The notes: generated by a model not told the origin, from the letters alone. Counted from the first letter of the stretch, positions 51,790 to 60,740 are shown. The stretch is DNA of 64,000 nucleotides from an uncultured Salinimicrobium sp. (GCA_946887075.1 CAMPKA010000010.1:1-64000), one strand, 5' to 3'. Translations and numbers: made by a program.

Positions 51790-54177
51790 TCATTCGTTGT
51801 GGGAGACTTGCTTCTGCTCTGGGAGCAGGAGGGTTTCGTTGAAAAGTTCGAGAATGCGCCGGTATTCGTCGGTCCAACTGCTGGGTTCAACAAAACCGTG
51901 ACCTTCCACCGGATATACTGCGAGTTCCCAATCCTCCTTTCCCAGTTCAATCAGTCGCTGGACGAGCCTTACAACATCCTGAAAATGGACATTGGTATCG
52001 GTCATCCCGTGAGCGATCAGGAGGTGACCCTCCAGGCCTTCCGCAAAATATATCGGAGAGGAGCGCCTATAGGCGATAGGATCCTCGACCGGCTCATTCA
52101 GGATGTTTGAGGTATAGCCGTGGTTGTAGTGTGCCCAGTCCGTAACCGATCTTAGGGCAGCTCCGGAAGTGAAGGTTTCGGGTTCGGTAAACATGGCCAT
52201 CAAGGTGATGAATCCGCCATAGCTCCCTCCATAAATCCCGACGCGCTCCGGCTCCACACCATGTTCTGCCACCAAATACTCAGCACCATCCACCTGGTCT
52301 GAGAGGTCTTTTCCTCCCATATATCTGTAGATTCCTGTTCGCCAGTCGCGGCCATAACCGGCACTTCCCCGATAATCGATATCAAGCACCGTATATCCCA
52401 GGTCCGTCAGCAGGTTATGGAACATGTATTCCCTGAAGTAGCTCGACCACCATTTATGGGCATTCTGCAGGTATCCTGCACCATGAACAAAGATGACTCC
52501 GGCACCATTGCTCTTTTCGGGTTTGAAAAGCCTGGCAGGAACCATGGTTCCATCCTCGGCCTCGAACCGAACGAGTTCGGGTTCTCTCCAGGGATATGAG
52601 CTGAAAGCCTCAGACTGCCCGTCGGTCAGTTGCTCCGGTTCTGCTCCTGACCTGTTTCGCTGCAGATAGAGTTCCCAAGGTTTGTTGCTGTACGAATGGA
52701 GAATGGCAAGATATTTTTCATCGGGGGAAAGATGTACCTCATTATTTCCCTCCATCTGGGTGAGTTTCGTCATCTTTCCGCCCCGGACCGGCATTTTGTA
52801 GAAATGCCTTTCGCCGGGATGTACTTCAGAAGTAGTGAGATACCAATGCTCCCCGTCGTTGGAAAGGAAAGGATCGAATACTTCGAATTCTCCCGAGGTC
52901 AGCTGTTGCTTTGTCCCTGTCTCCACGTTCACCAGGTAAAGATGGGAGTATCCCGTTTCTTCGCTCTGGAAATAAATGGTCCTGTTGTCCGGCAGCCAAC
53001 CCAGGGTTCCTGTGCTATAGGAATAACCGATCCCCGGACCTGCTATCCATGCCTCGTCGCGCTGACGGTCAAGGGTTTTGAGTCCGCCGGTTTCCAGATC
53101 AAGAAGTGCGATCCAGCGGTCTTTATTGTCCTGCGATCTGATACTCACTACAGCCCGGTTTCCGTTTTCTGAAAATTCCGGACCTGAAGGAATGACTTCC
53201 CGCACCTTTTCTTCCCATACCTTTTCAGGATAGTCCACAGTATAATCGGGTAGATCCTTGATCCCCGGCAGACCTTCGGTATCGACCATATAAACCGTAT
53301 CTTTTTCCACGTTATAAACGGCCATCTGAACCTTTGCGGGTTCAGCTCCTACTTTGCTTCGCGCAGGCAGGTTGACCGTGAATCCTGAAGCATCAACATA
53401 ATCAGGCACCTCGGTATCTCGGTTGTCGCTTCGCTGGATGAGGCTGAAAGTAACAAAACGCCCGTCAGGAGATACCTCAAGATCTGCAACGTTTCTTTCT
53501 CCGGTATAATAGGTGAATTCTTCAGGACCACCTGCGAGTTCCCTGTAGGCATCTGAGGCCTCCTCTTCTTCTTCCCGTTCCCTTACCACTTGGAGAAGAT
53601 CCAGGTTTTCCTTCTTGATCCATGCTTCCTGGTCACTGAGCTTTTCCTTTTTTTCCTCTCGCTCTTTTCCTTCCTCTATTCGGGTGAGCTGGTGGAGCTG
53701 GCCTGATTCGAGGTCATAGATGAAGGCATTATTGTCGCTGATAAAACTGATAAGATCCGGTTTCGTGAGGAATTTTGGATTTGAAACGGCTTGTGGAAGT
53801 TCCAGGAGCTTACGTTCCTTTCTGTTGTCAAGATCATACAGGAAAAGGTCGCCATCCCGGGTGTAAACCTTTTTTTCCCTGTCCTCGTCCAGGTCTCCTC
53901 TCTGAGGTATCATCTCCTGTTGCTCTTTTATTCCGACCTGAACGATCTTTTCAGGATGGTCTATATCAATCCTATACAGGGAGTCATCTGGGTAAGACTC
54001 TGGATTGTACTCAAAGTAGATGTTTTCACTGTGAAGACCCCATTGTACCTCTGAAGGGAAGGTACCCATCCAGAGCGGGTCCTGCATGATTTTTTCGACA
54101 GTAAGATCGGATTGCTGGGCATGGCCGAAGGAAATAAAGCTGATGAAAAAAAACAGATAAAGGGAAAGCTTTCGCAT
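51790..54177 (-). CDS. S9 family prolyl oligopeptidase-like peptidase
   Basis: 795-residue exported serine peptidase. Signal peptide MRKLSLYLFFFISFISFGHAQQ precedes a beta-propeller (roughly 40-530) and an alpha/beta hydrolase domain. The catalytic triad is S652 in GGSYGG, D727 in AHGMTDTNVHF, and H760 in EGHGF. It has DPP IV/acylaminoacyl peptidase-like features, with substrates being proline-containing or other oligopeptides. The insertion EERKEREEKKEKL-type charged stretch near 170-185 is unusual for the propeller. It leads an operon with the universal stress gene. Confidence 0.93.
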   Translation of the reverse strand: MRKLSLYLFFFISFISFGHAQQSDLTVEKIMQDPLWMGTFPSEVQWGLHSENIYFEYNPESYPDDSLYRIDIDHPEKIVQVGIKEQQEMIPQRGDLDEDREKKVYTRDGDLFLYDLDNRKERKLLELPQAVSNPKFLTKPDLISFISDNNAFIYDLESGQLHQLTRIEEGKEREEKKEKLSDQEAWIKKENLDLLQVVREREEEEEASDAYRELAGGPEEFTYYTGERNVADLEVSPDGRFVTFSLIQRSDNRDTEVPDYVDASGFTVNLPARSKVGAEPAKVQMAVYNVEKDTVYMVDTEGLPGIKDLPDYTVDYPEKVWEEKVREVIPSGPEFSENGNRAVVSIRSQDNKDRWIALLDLETGGLKTLDRQRDEAWIAGPGIGYSYSTGTLGWLPDNRTIYFQSEETGYSHLYLVNVETGTKQQLTSGEFEVFDPFLSNDGEHWYLTTSEVHPGERHFYKMPVRGGKMTKLTQMEGNNEVHLSPDEKYLAILHSYSNKPWELYLQRNRSGAEPEQLTDGQSEAFSSYPWREPELVRFEAEDGTMVPARLFKPEKSNGAGVIFVHGAGYLQNAHKWWSSYFREYMFHNLLTDLGYTVLDIDYRGSAGYGRDWRTGIYRYMGGKDLSDQVDGAEYLVAEHGVEPERVGIYGGSYGGFITLMAMFTEPETFTSGAALRSVTDWAHYNHGYTSNILNEPVEDPIAYRRSSPIYFAEGLEGHLLIAHGMTDTNVHFQDVVRLVQRLIELGKEDWELAVYPVEGHGFVEPSSWTDEYRRILELFNETLLLPEQKQVSHNE

Positions 54178-54245
54178 TTGAGAAATATTTCAGGATGTTC
54201 TGCGGCAATATAAGAAATCCTGTAATATTCCCGATGCCGGAGCTG

Positions 54246-54734
54246 TTACTCAAGCTGCTTTTCTCTCCTGGTCAGACCCAGTCCCGATTCCTGATCATGT
54301 TGATACCTGAGCAATTTTTTCAGGGACTTAAGCTCAAAAACACAGTTTTCTACAAAGGCTTTGTGCCGGATCAGCATTTCTCTACAGGATCCGTCGTTGA
54401 TACAGGCAAGGGCTTCCCTGTATCGCAGTAAGCTTTGCCTGTGAACCCGGATACATTTTTTCAGGTTTTTGGCCTCATTGGCCCCAACGAGCGTGTGGGT
54501 GTTTTTGCGACGCTCATATGCGTCTCCCTGTAAGGATGGAGTTCCGCCAAAATATTTTATTGTGTCCATACATTCAGCCGCGAATTGGGAGCGGCGGGAG
54601 GAAAGGGTTTGAAAGTAATATTTCAGGGATGGATCCGAAAAGGCCTCGGTCATTTTACGGCAGAATTTCGAGATGCTGAAATTATCCTGCATGAGCTGGT
54701 ACAGCAGTTTTTCCCTCAAAAAGTGATCTTTCAT
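54246..54734 (-). CDS. DUF2383/PA2169-like four-helix protein
   Basis: 162-residue helical protein. The pattern EAFSDPSLKYYFQTLSSRRSQFAAECMDTIKYFGGTPSL, with a GTP turn, matches ferritin-like DUF2383 proteins, where two long helices are separated by a short GG/P turn. Further helices are KNLKKCIRVHRQSLLRYREAL and MLIRHKAFVENCVFELKSLKKLL. Metal-binding carboxylates are not obvious. Function is unknown; such genes are often stress-related. Next gene upstream encodes another ferritin-like protein (YciF type). Confidence 0.7.
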   Translation of the reverse strand: MKDHFLREKLLYQLMQDNFSISKFCRKMTEAFSDPSLKYYFQTLSSRRSQFAAECMDTIKYFGGTPSLQGDAYERRKNTHTLVGANEAKNLKKCIRVHRQSLLRYREALACINDGSCREMLIRHKAFVENCVFELKSLKKLLRYQHDQESGLGLTRREKQLE

Positions 54735-54902
54735 AACGGTCTGTTTTGTAGGCAGTTCACCTTCGGGGGATGATCTTAAGATAAGAAATTATTGCGAAAA
54801 GTGCTCATTCCAGTTCCCAAAAAACCAGGCCAGAAGTGCTAAACATTTTCTAAATCTGTATCAAAAGAATCCGCCCCGGAACGATTTGTATCAATACGGC
54901 AT

Positions 54903-54931
54903 TAAAAAAGACCGCCTGAATACAGGCGATC
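54903..54931 (-). terminator. Intrinsic terminator of the YciF-like gene
   Basis: GACCGCCTG (54910-54918) and CAGGCGATC (54923-54931) form a 9-bp stem with one wobble pair around AATA; on the minus strand a TTTTTT run follows. It lies 26 bp past the stop at 54957. Confidence 0.85.
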
Positions 54932-54956
54932 TTATCTTTTCGTCTGGAGACCCCGA

Positions 54957-55442
54957 TTAATGCTTGGCCTCCTGATTGATTCTGCTTTCAGCCATTTCGG
55001 TCAGAAGATCATCAGTCTTATACTCCTCATCCAGGGTTTTCTGAAGTTTCTCTGCAATTTTTTTATGTCCCAGTTCCTTGGCAAAACGCACTGCCGTACC
55101 ATAACCGGAAATCTCATAATGTTCCACCCGTTGCGCCTCGGCAATAAGGCCGGCGTTCCTCACGTCCTGTTCTGTATCCTCTTTGAGGAAGCTTTCCGCC
55201 TCGCTCACCAGTCCTTTCATCGCCTTACAGGTTTCTCCCTTTGGAGAGATTCCGAGTTCATCGCAGATTTCCTCAAGTCTTTTTACATGACCCTCGGTCT
55301 CCTTGAGATGCTTTTCAAAAGCCTTTTTCAGATCGTTGTCTGTCGCGTGGTCTTTCATTTTTGGCAGCGCCTGGAGCAATTGATTTTCTGCGCTGTATAA
55401 ATCCTTCAGTTCATGTTCGAATAAATCCTTCAAATTTTTCAT
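54957..55442 (-). CDS. YciF-like ferritin-fold protein (DUF892)
   Basis: 161-residue four-helix protein. It starts MKNLKDLFEHELKDLYSAENQLLQALPKM, matching DUF892/YciE-YciF, and continues with AFEKHLKETEGHVKRLEEICDELG and AQRVEHYEISGYGTAVRFAKELGHKKIAEKLQKTLDEE. Metal-site residues of ferritin-like type (E and H in E-x(6)-H and VEHYEI) are present. It is linked with osmotic and oxidative stress in other bacteria. A terminator follows, so it seems monocistronic. Confidence 0.9.
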   Translation of the reverse strand: MKNLKDLFEHELKDLYSAENQLLQALPKMKDHATDNDLKKAFEKHLKETEGHVKRLEEICDELGISPKGETCKAMKGLVSEAESFLKEDTEQDVRNAGLIAEAQRVEHYEISGYGTAVRFAKELGHKKIAEKLQKTLDEEYKTDDLLTEMAESRINQEAKH

Positions 55443-55603
55443 TTTTCAGCTTCTTTAGGTTTCTGCTAATTTAACCAGCGACCAGGGGGAACGGCGTTAA
55501 ATGAGTAATAAATCTTTGTTGAGGTTCTATTAATTGGGGAGTTTTTTACAGAAAACAGCGGAAATTTTACGAAATGCTTAAATTGGCAGTCTAATTCCGC
55601 GCA

Positions 55604-56119
55604 ATGTTCAATATTCGGGATCACATTCGGAACATCGTTGATTTCCCAAAGCCTGGGATCACCTTCAGGGATATCACCCCCTTGTTGCAGCATCCCGAAG
55701 CTTTGACAAAGACTACTGAGGCCTTGGTTGCCCTGGTGGCAGAGCAGAAGATCGACAAGGTGGCCGGAATAGAAGCCCGCGGATTCTTTTTTGCAACGCT
55801 TCTGGCAGCTGAACTTGGCGCGGGTTTCGTTCCGGTACGTAAGAAAGGAAAATTGCCTTTCCGGGCCCACAGGGTGACCTATGATCTCGAGTATGGAACG
55901 GACAGCCTGGAGATACACCAGGATGCAATTACTCCCGGGGAGCGGATATTGATCCATGACGATGTCCTCGCCACCGGTGGCACTGCGGCTGCCACGGCAA
56001 ATTTAATCGAAAGAGCAGGGGGCAAGATCGTACAACTGAACTTTCTTATGGAGCTATCTGGACTAGGGGGAAGGGAAAAACTGGGATCCCGTCCGGTCAA
56101 GGCACTGTTGTCTCTTTAA
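55604..56119 (+). CDS. apt: Adenine phosphoribosyltransferase
   Basis: 171-residue purine salvage enzyme making AMP from adenine and PRPP. The PRPP-binding motif is ILIHDDVLATGGTAAA. FPKPGITFRDITPLL and GIEARGFFFATLLAAELGAGFVPVRKKGKLP are family blocks. Length is normal. Its stop overlaps the stop of the small convergent gene at 56116-56265. Confidence 0.97.
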   Translation: MFNIRDHIRNIVDFPKPGITFRDITPLLQHPEALTKTTEALVALVAEQKIDKVAGIEARGFFFATLLAAELGAGFVPVRKKGKLPFRAHRVTYDLEYGTDSLEIHQDAITPGERILIHDDVLATGGTAAATANLIERAGGKIVQLNFLMELSGLGGREKLGSRPVKALLSL

Positions 56120-56265
56120 AGGGCATTACGGGTCACCCACGATCGCCAGGCTAGAACAGCCTTCTCCAATTTTCCGGCCCGGGAAAGGTCCAGTCTGCGC
56201 CTGCTGTAGCTTGGAAGCAGGATTTTGTTGATTCTGGCCAGTATCCTGAAAAGCTTCTTTTTCAT
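56116..56265 (-). CDS. Small basic protein, 49 residues
   Basis: An ATG-to-TAA frame of 50 codons encoding MKKKLFRILARINKILLPS, continuing through SRRRLDLSRAGKLEKAVLAWRSWVTRNAL. From memory, near-identical short proteins (ILPSYS-x(2)-LDL, AxxxWRxxVTxNAL) occur in many Flavobacteriaceae and are sometimes labelled as SsrA-binding protein, although they are far too short to be SmpB. Strongly basic, no signal peptide. The function is unknown. It overlaps the apt stop by 4 bp, convergent, and lies downstream of the BlaR-like gene. Confidence 0.75.
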   Translation of the reverse strand: MKKKLFRILARINKILLPSYSRRRLDLSRAGKLEKAVLAWRSWVTRNAL

Positions 56266-56371
56266 GATCTCCGGTTTTCCCGTAAAGATAGATAAGATAC
56301 AGGTATCGACCTTCGGGTTAAAGAGGAAAAGCCCGCCAAGGACATCAAAGAACCCCTTGACGGTTTTGTCC

Positions 56372-57907
56372 TTACTCTTCCTTGAGATTGATCTCGATCA
56401 CGCCTCCCCTGGCTCTGGTTCCATATTTTTCCACCGCCTCGGGTCCCTTAATCACATTGATGGAGGCAATATTCGAAACCGGAATGGATTCCACATCAAA
56501 GCCTGCTGCTTTCGGGTCTCCATCGACAACGATTAGAGGGGAAGTCTCGCCATTTGAGAAACTGACGACCTTGGTCTTTGCCGCCGTCGTGTCAGCCCTC
56601 ACTATGGTTATGGCGGTTTTTCCTTGTGCCGTAACTGGTGCTGGTCTCCCTACTACAGTTATAGCCTCTCCGGATTGGGGGGCAATAGAATCCACAAAAT
56701 GTATCGAAGTGGCCTCTCCCTTGCCCAGATGAATGACCTGGGAGGTGGGATGGGAGCTAAAACCCATTTGTCCCTTATGATCCAAATAGAAGGTGAAAGG
56801 GTTGATCTTGTCGTCTCCGGACTGGACGAAGGTCACCTGGGAACCTGTACGGCTGCTTTTTGCCTTGGCTGTTATTGAGGTGATCAATCCATCATTGAAA
56901 CTGACATTATCAAATTCGAGTTTTATCCCCTGGCTGGCGAAACGAGCCGACAGATCTTCCAGGTCATCTTCACTGGCTTCAGGAGTAATGGTGGCACTAA
57001 TCGCCTGATCTCGGTCTTTGGACATTTCAACATTTTGATTCTGAACCTGGGCCCGGGTTTCATATTGGAAACAGAACAGGAATGCGAGGATTAATGGTAA
57101 GATTGCACCGGCTTTCCAGAATCCGGCGCTGCTGTGAGATTTTTTGTTTAACATGATTATTCGTTTTTTGATTAATGACTGGTAAAAATGGTTTGCAGGG
57201 ACCGGCAGGGGTATTCCGACCGTTACCTGGACCAAAATTTTCTGGTACTCCCTCTTAGAAAGTTGAGGGCCGAGGGCTGCCCGGTCTGCGATGTATTCCA
57301 GGTTCTGAATCACCGCTTTTCTGTAGCTCCAGCTGATCGGGTTGAACCATAACAGGATACAGGCAAGATGGGCGATCAGGTGATCTGCAGAATGTTTTCC
57401 CTGAATATGGGCCTGTTCGTGTCGGAGGATGGCTTCCAGTTCTGTTTTGGAATGCAGATCTGGATTCAATACTACTTTCCTGAAAAAGGAGAATGGGGTG
57501 ATGTCTTCCCGGAGCTCGACAATTTTGTAGGTTTCATACGTTCGGGGAGCGCCGCGCTTCATAAGGAGATGCAGGTTTCTCAGCTGCAGCAGAAATCGGA
57601 TCAGAAAAAAAGCCATTCCAATTAAGTAGATCAGCGTAAGGACCTCCCAGATCCCCAGAAATTCAAGAGGCGGGGGTGGGGAAGAAACAGCATCTGCGAC
57701 CGGAACAGCTGTAACCGGAGACTTGGCAACGGGTAAGGTTCGTGTCAGGCGTACCAAAGGCAACAGGAAGGAGGCAACGATTCCCCCGGAGAGGAATATC
57801 CTGTTCAGCCCCAGCGAGGTTTCTCTGCTTAACAAGGTGGCGTAGACCAGATAAAATAAGCTGAGATAACCTGCTGCCTTTAAAAGATAGATTAGGAGTG
57901 TTTCCAT
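56372..57907 (-). CDS. BlaR1/MecR1-like M56 membrane metallopeptidase
   Basis: 511-residue protein. Helices at about 5-25, 35-53, 85-110, 175-195 and 265-285 frame the cytoplasmic M56 domain with zinc motif HExxH at 163-167 (RHEQAHIQG) and Glu at 204 in NLEYIADRAAL. The extracytoplasmic C-terminus is not a beta-lactam sensor. Its last ~60 residues (PLIVVDGDPKAAGFDVESIPVSNIASINVIKGPEAVEKYG) resemble the SusC plug motif. It overlaps the upstream BlaI-like gene by 1 bp (TAATG), so they form a signal-proteolysis regulator pair. The signal sensed is unknown. Confidence 0.9.
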   Translation of the reverse strand: METLLIYLLKAAGYLSLFYLVYATLLSRETSLGLNRIFLSGGIVASFLLPLVRLTRTLPVAKSPVTAVPVADAVSSPPPPLEFLGIWEVLTLIYLIGMAFFLIRFLLQLRNLHLLMKRGAPRTYETYKIVELREDITPFSFFRKVVLNPDLHSKTELEAILRHEQAHIQGKHSADHLIAHLACILLWFNPISWSYRKAVIQNLEYIADRAALGPQLSKREYQKILVQVTVGIPLPVPANHFYQSLIKKRIIMLNKKSHSSAGFWKAGAILPLILAFLFCFQYETRAQVQNQNVEMSKDRDQAISATITPEASEDDLEDLSARFASQGIKLEFDNVSFNDGLITSITAKAKSSRTGSQVTFVQSGDDKINPFTFYLDHKGQMGFSSHPTSQVIHLGKGEATSIHFVDSIAPQSGEAITVVGRPAPVTAQGKTAITIVRADTTAAKTKVVSFSNGETSPLIVVDGDPKAAGFDVESIPVSNIASINVIKGPEAVEKYGTRARGGVIEINLKEE

Positions 57908-58269
57908 TACTTTTCCTTTTGTTCGATCAGTTCCAGGATTTCCCGTAATTCTGCAGCGCTGATTTTCTCCTCCCTGGCAAAGAAGGAGACCATGTTCTTG
58001 TAGGAGCTGTCAAAAAAGCGTTTCGAGGCCGAACTCATCACCTGTTTCCTATAATCCTCCCGAGAAACAAGGGGGAAATACTGGTGCGTTTTTCCAAATG
58101 CCTTGTGGGAGACATAACCTTTATCCTCAAGGTTTCGTACAATAGTCGAGACCGTATTATAATGCTGCTCCGCTCCAGGCATTGCTGCCATGATCTCCTT
58201 GACGAAGGCCTTGTTCAATTTCCAGAGCACAGTCAGGATTTCTTCTTCTTTCTGGGTTAGTTTTTCCAT
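57907..58269 (-). CDS. BlaI/MecI/CopY-family repressor
   Basis: 120-residue winged-helix repressor. N-terminal EKLTQKEEEILTVLWKLNKAFVKEIMAAMPGAEQHYNTVSTIVRNLEDKGYVSHKAFGKTHQYFPLVS carries the DNA-binding fold; the C-terminal part, with VSFFAREEKISAAELREILELIEQ, dimerises. In BlaI-type systems the membrane peptidase causes repressor cleavage. The gene is first, coupled to the BlaR-like gene, and presumably represses its own promoter region at 58270-58340. Confidence 0.94.
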   Translation of the reverse strand: MEKLTQKEEEILTVLWKLNKAFVKEIMAAMPGAEQHYNTVSTIVRNLEDKGYVSHKAFGKTHQYFPLVSREDYRKQVMSSASKRFFDSSYKNMVSFFAREEKISAAELREILELIEQKEK

Positions 58270-58290
58270 ATTCCCTGGTTTTGTGTACTA

Positions 58291-58298
58291 CAAACATA
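58291..58298 (-). promoter_or_regulatory. Putative -7 promoter element of blaI-blaR
   Basis: CAAACATA on the plus strand reads TATGTTTG (TAnnTTTG) on the minus strand, 21 bp upstream of the BlaI start. Short GTTA/TAAC and ACTA-type repeats around 58285-58340 may hold the repressor operator. Confidence 0.5.
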
Positions 58299-58394
58299 AC
58301 GAAAAAAATAGTTACATAACGAGTTTTATAGTTGTTAATTTTTCATGAGGATTTTTGTGAAATTTTGATTTTTCCGCGGCACTGCCAATGTTTT

Positions 58395-58459
58395 AGGGGT
58401 ATATCGCCTTTTGTCTATATATTTTTCTGAATATACCCCCCTCAAAGTAGAGGGGTGTA
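58395..58459. promoter_or_regulatory. Repeated GGGGT boxes and hairpin upstream of glnA
   Basis: Three related boxes precede glnA: AGGGGTATA (58395-58403, plus), TATACCCCCCT (58432-58442, the inverted form with six C) and AGGGGTGTA (58451-58459, plus). The latter two also form a 10-bp hairpin with one mismatch (58434-58443 with 58450-58459). They end 12 bp before the -7 element, where a -33 would lie. Possible binding site for a nitrogen regulator (inference). Confidence 0.55.
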
Positions 58460-58470
58460 CCAAAAAATTT

Positions 58471-58478
58471 TATATTTG
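58471..58478 (+). promoter_or_regulatory. Putative -7 promoter element of glnA
   Basis: TATATTTG matches TAnnTTTG, 29 bp upstream of the glnA ATG. There is no -33 TTTG at normal spacing; the GGGGT boxes occupy that position. Confidence 0.65.
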
Positions 58479-58507
58479 CCTCCAGGTTAAACTAAAAAAT
58501 ATCTTCT

Positions 58508-60694
58508 ATGGCAGTATTAAGATTTCAGGCGTTGAGAGAAACTTTAAACCGAAAACCCCTGGAGGTCCACGAAACCGAACGCAGGTCAGATATGTTCGGC
58601 CGAAATGTTTTCACCGAAGGAGTAATGAGGCAATTCCTGACCAAGGAAGCCTACCAGAGCGTCAAGGAAGCCAATGCCACCGGTAAAAAAATCGATCGAA
58701 CGATCGCCGACCACATCTCAACAGGCATGAAGGAATGGGCAATCTCCAAGGGTGCTACTCACTATACCCATTGGTTTCAGCCACTCACAGGAACCACTGC
58801 CGAAAAACACGATGCCTTTTTTGAAACCATCGGGGATGGTCTTGCCATAGAAAAATTCGGGGGAGGACAGCTCGTACAGCAAGAACCCGATGCCTCAAGC
58901 TTTCCTCACGGAGGAATCCGTAACACCTTTGAAGCCCGTGGCTATACCGCATGGGATCCCACCTCTCCGGCCTTCATTTATGGAACAACATTATGTATCC
59001 CAAGCGTGTTTGTGTCCTACACTGGCGATGCCCTGGATTTCAAGACTCCCCTGCTGCGGGCACTTCAGGCAGTGGATCAGGCTGCCACAGACGTTGCCCG
59101 TTATTTTGATAAAAACGTGGGCAAGGTTCAGGCAACCCTGGGATGGGAGCAGGAGTATTTCCTGATTGATTCCGCGCTTGCCAAGTCCCGGCCGGATATT
59201 CAGTTGGCCGGACGGACGCTGCTGGGCCATTCTCCTGCAAAGGGACAACAGCTGGATGATCATTATTTCGGTGCCATTCCTTCCAGGGTACTTTCCTATA
59301 TGCGGGACCTGGAAAAAGAATGTATGCTGCTGGGAGTCCCGGTGAAGACCCGACACAATGAGGTTGCTCCCAATCAGTTCGAACTCGCTCCGATCTTTGA
59401 GGAAGCCAATCTGGCTGTGGACCACAACTCCCTGCTGATGGATGTCATGCACCGGGTCGCGGAGCGGCACAACTTCGTGGTATTGTTCCATGAGAAGCCT
59501 TTCGCAGGCATCAACGGAAGCGGTAAGCACAATAACTGGTCCCTGAGCACCGATACCGGTGTTAACCTGTTGAGCCCAGGTTCCACACCGACCAAGAACC
59601 TGCAGTTCCTTACTTTCTTTATCAATACGATAAAGGCGGTACACGATTATGAGGAATTGCTTCGGGCCACCATCGCCAGTGCTTCAAATGATTACCGCCT
59701 CGGAGCCAACGAGGCCCCTCCGGCGATTATCTCGACCTTTATCGGAAGCCAACTAACCGAGGTCCTCGACGAACTAGAGAAGGTTACGGATGGGAAACTT
59801 TCCCCTCAGGAGAAGACGGAACTGAAGCTGAATGTAGTGGGAAAAATCCCGGAAATTCTCCTGGACAACACCGACAGGAACCGGACCTCCTCTTTTGCCT
59901 TTACCGGAAACAAGTTCGAATTTAGGGCAGTAGGATCCACAGCCAACTGCGCCCAGCCCATGACCGTGCTGAACACCATTGTAGCCAAGCAGCTCAGGGA
60001 GTTTAAAAAACAGGTAGACGGGTTGATCAAAGGGAAAAAGATGAAGAAGGATGATGCGATATTCAATGTGCTTCGGGAGTATATCAAGAAGTCCAGGAAT
60101 GTGAGGTTCGAAGGAGATGGTTATTCCGAAGCCTGGGAAAAGGAGGCAGAGCGCCGGGGGTTGAGCAACAACAGGAATACCCCTCAGGCCTTAAAAGCCC
60201 TGATTTCAAAAAAGACCACTACGCTGTTCAAGGAGCTCGGAGTGATGAATCAGGTAGAAATGGAGGCCAGGCATGAGATCGAACTTGAGGAATATATCAT
60301 GCGCCTGCAGATCGAAAGCAGAATCCTGGGAGACATCGCCCGCAATCACGTAATCCCAACGGCCATTAAATACCAGAATGTCCTGATCAAGAATGTCAGG
60401 GGAATCAAGGAAATCTTTGGAGGAGATTTTCAGAAACACGCTGGGGAACAGCTGCAGATCATCGAAGAGATCTCGGGTCATCTTGAGAAGATCAATTCGG
60501 GAATTACAGAAATGATAGAGGCCAGAAAAAAAGCCAATGTCATCGAGGATGCGGAGGAAAAGGCCTTTGCCTATTGCGACCAGGTCAAGCCTTTCTTCGA
60601 TACTATCAGGTATCACTGTGATAAACTCGAACTCCTCGTCGACGATGAGGTTTGGCCGCTGACCAAATACAGGGAGCTGCTCTTCACAAGATAA
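58508..60694 (+). CDS. glnA: Type III glutamine synthetase
   Basis: 728-residue ATP-dependent enzyme joining ammonia to glutamate. Length and the start MAVLRFQALRETLNRKP fit the GSIII class of Bacteroidota, which is larger than GSI. Active-site blocks include GWEQEYFLID, FEARGYTAWDPTSPAFI, TRHNEVAPNQFELAPIFEEAN and HEKPFAGINGSGKHNNWSL; NRTSSFAFTGNKFEFRAVGS completes the catalytic half. The C-terminal ~200 residues are helical. Together with gltBD it provides the GS-GOGAT pathway. A terminator follows. Confidence 0.98.
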   Translation: MAVLRFQALRETLNRKPLEVHETERRSDMFGRNVFTEGVMRQFLTKEAYQSVKEANATGKKIDRTIADHISTGMKEWAISKGATHYTHWFQPLTGTTAEKHDAFFETIGDGLAIEKFGGGQLVQQEPDASSFPHGGIRNTFEARGYTAWDPTSPAFIYGTTLCIPSVFVSYTGDALDFKTPLLRALQAVDQAATDVARYFDKNVGKVQATLGWEQEYFLIDSALAKSRPDIQLAGRTLLGHSPAKGQQLDDHYFGAIPSRVLSYMRDLEKECMLLGVPVKTRHNEVAPNQFELAPIFEEANLAVDHNSLLMDVMHRVAERHNFVVLFHEKPFAGINGSGKHNNWSLSTDTGVNLLSPGSTPTKNLQFLTFFINTIKAVHDYEELLRATIASASNDYRLGANEAPPAIISTFIGSQLTEVLDELEKVTDGKLSPQEKTELKLNVVGKIPEILLDNTDRNRTSSFAFTGNKFEFRAVGSTANCAQPMTVLNTIVAKQLREFKKQVDGLIKGKKMKKDDAIFNVLREYIKKSRNVRFEGDGYSEAWEKEAERRGLSNNRNTPQALKALISKKTTTLFKELGVMNQVEMEARHEIELEEYIMRLQIESRILGDIARNHVIPTAIKYQNVLIKNVRGIKEIFGGDFQKHAGEQLQIIEEISGHLEKINSGITEMIEARKKANVIEDAEEKAFAYCDQVKPFFDTIRYHCDKLELLVDDEVWPLTKYRELLFTR

Positions 60695-60706
60695 CATTCC
60701 ATACAG

Positions 60707-60740
60707 AACCACACCCCACCAGGTGTGGTTTCTTTTTTTT
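60707..60740 (+). terminator. Intrinsic terminator of glnA
   Basis: AACCACACC (60707-60715) and GGTGTGGTT (60722-60730) form a perfect 9-bp stem, followed by TTCTTTTTTTT. Confidence 0.9.

Noticed and set aside
56372..57907. Beta-lactam resistance regulator (BlaR1)
   Set aside because: Only the M56 domain matches; no penicillin-binding sensor domain and no beta-lactamase nearby.
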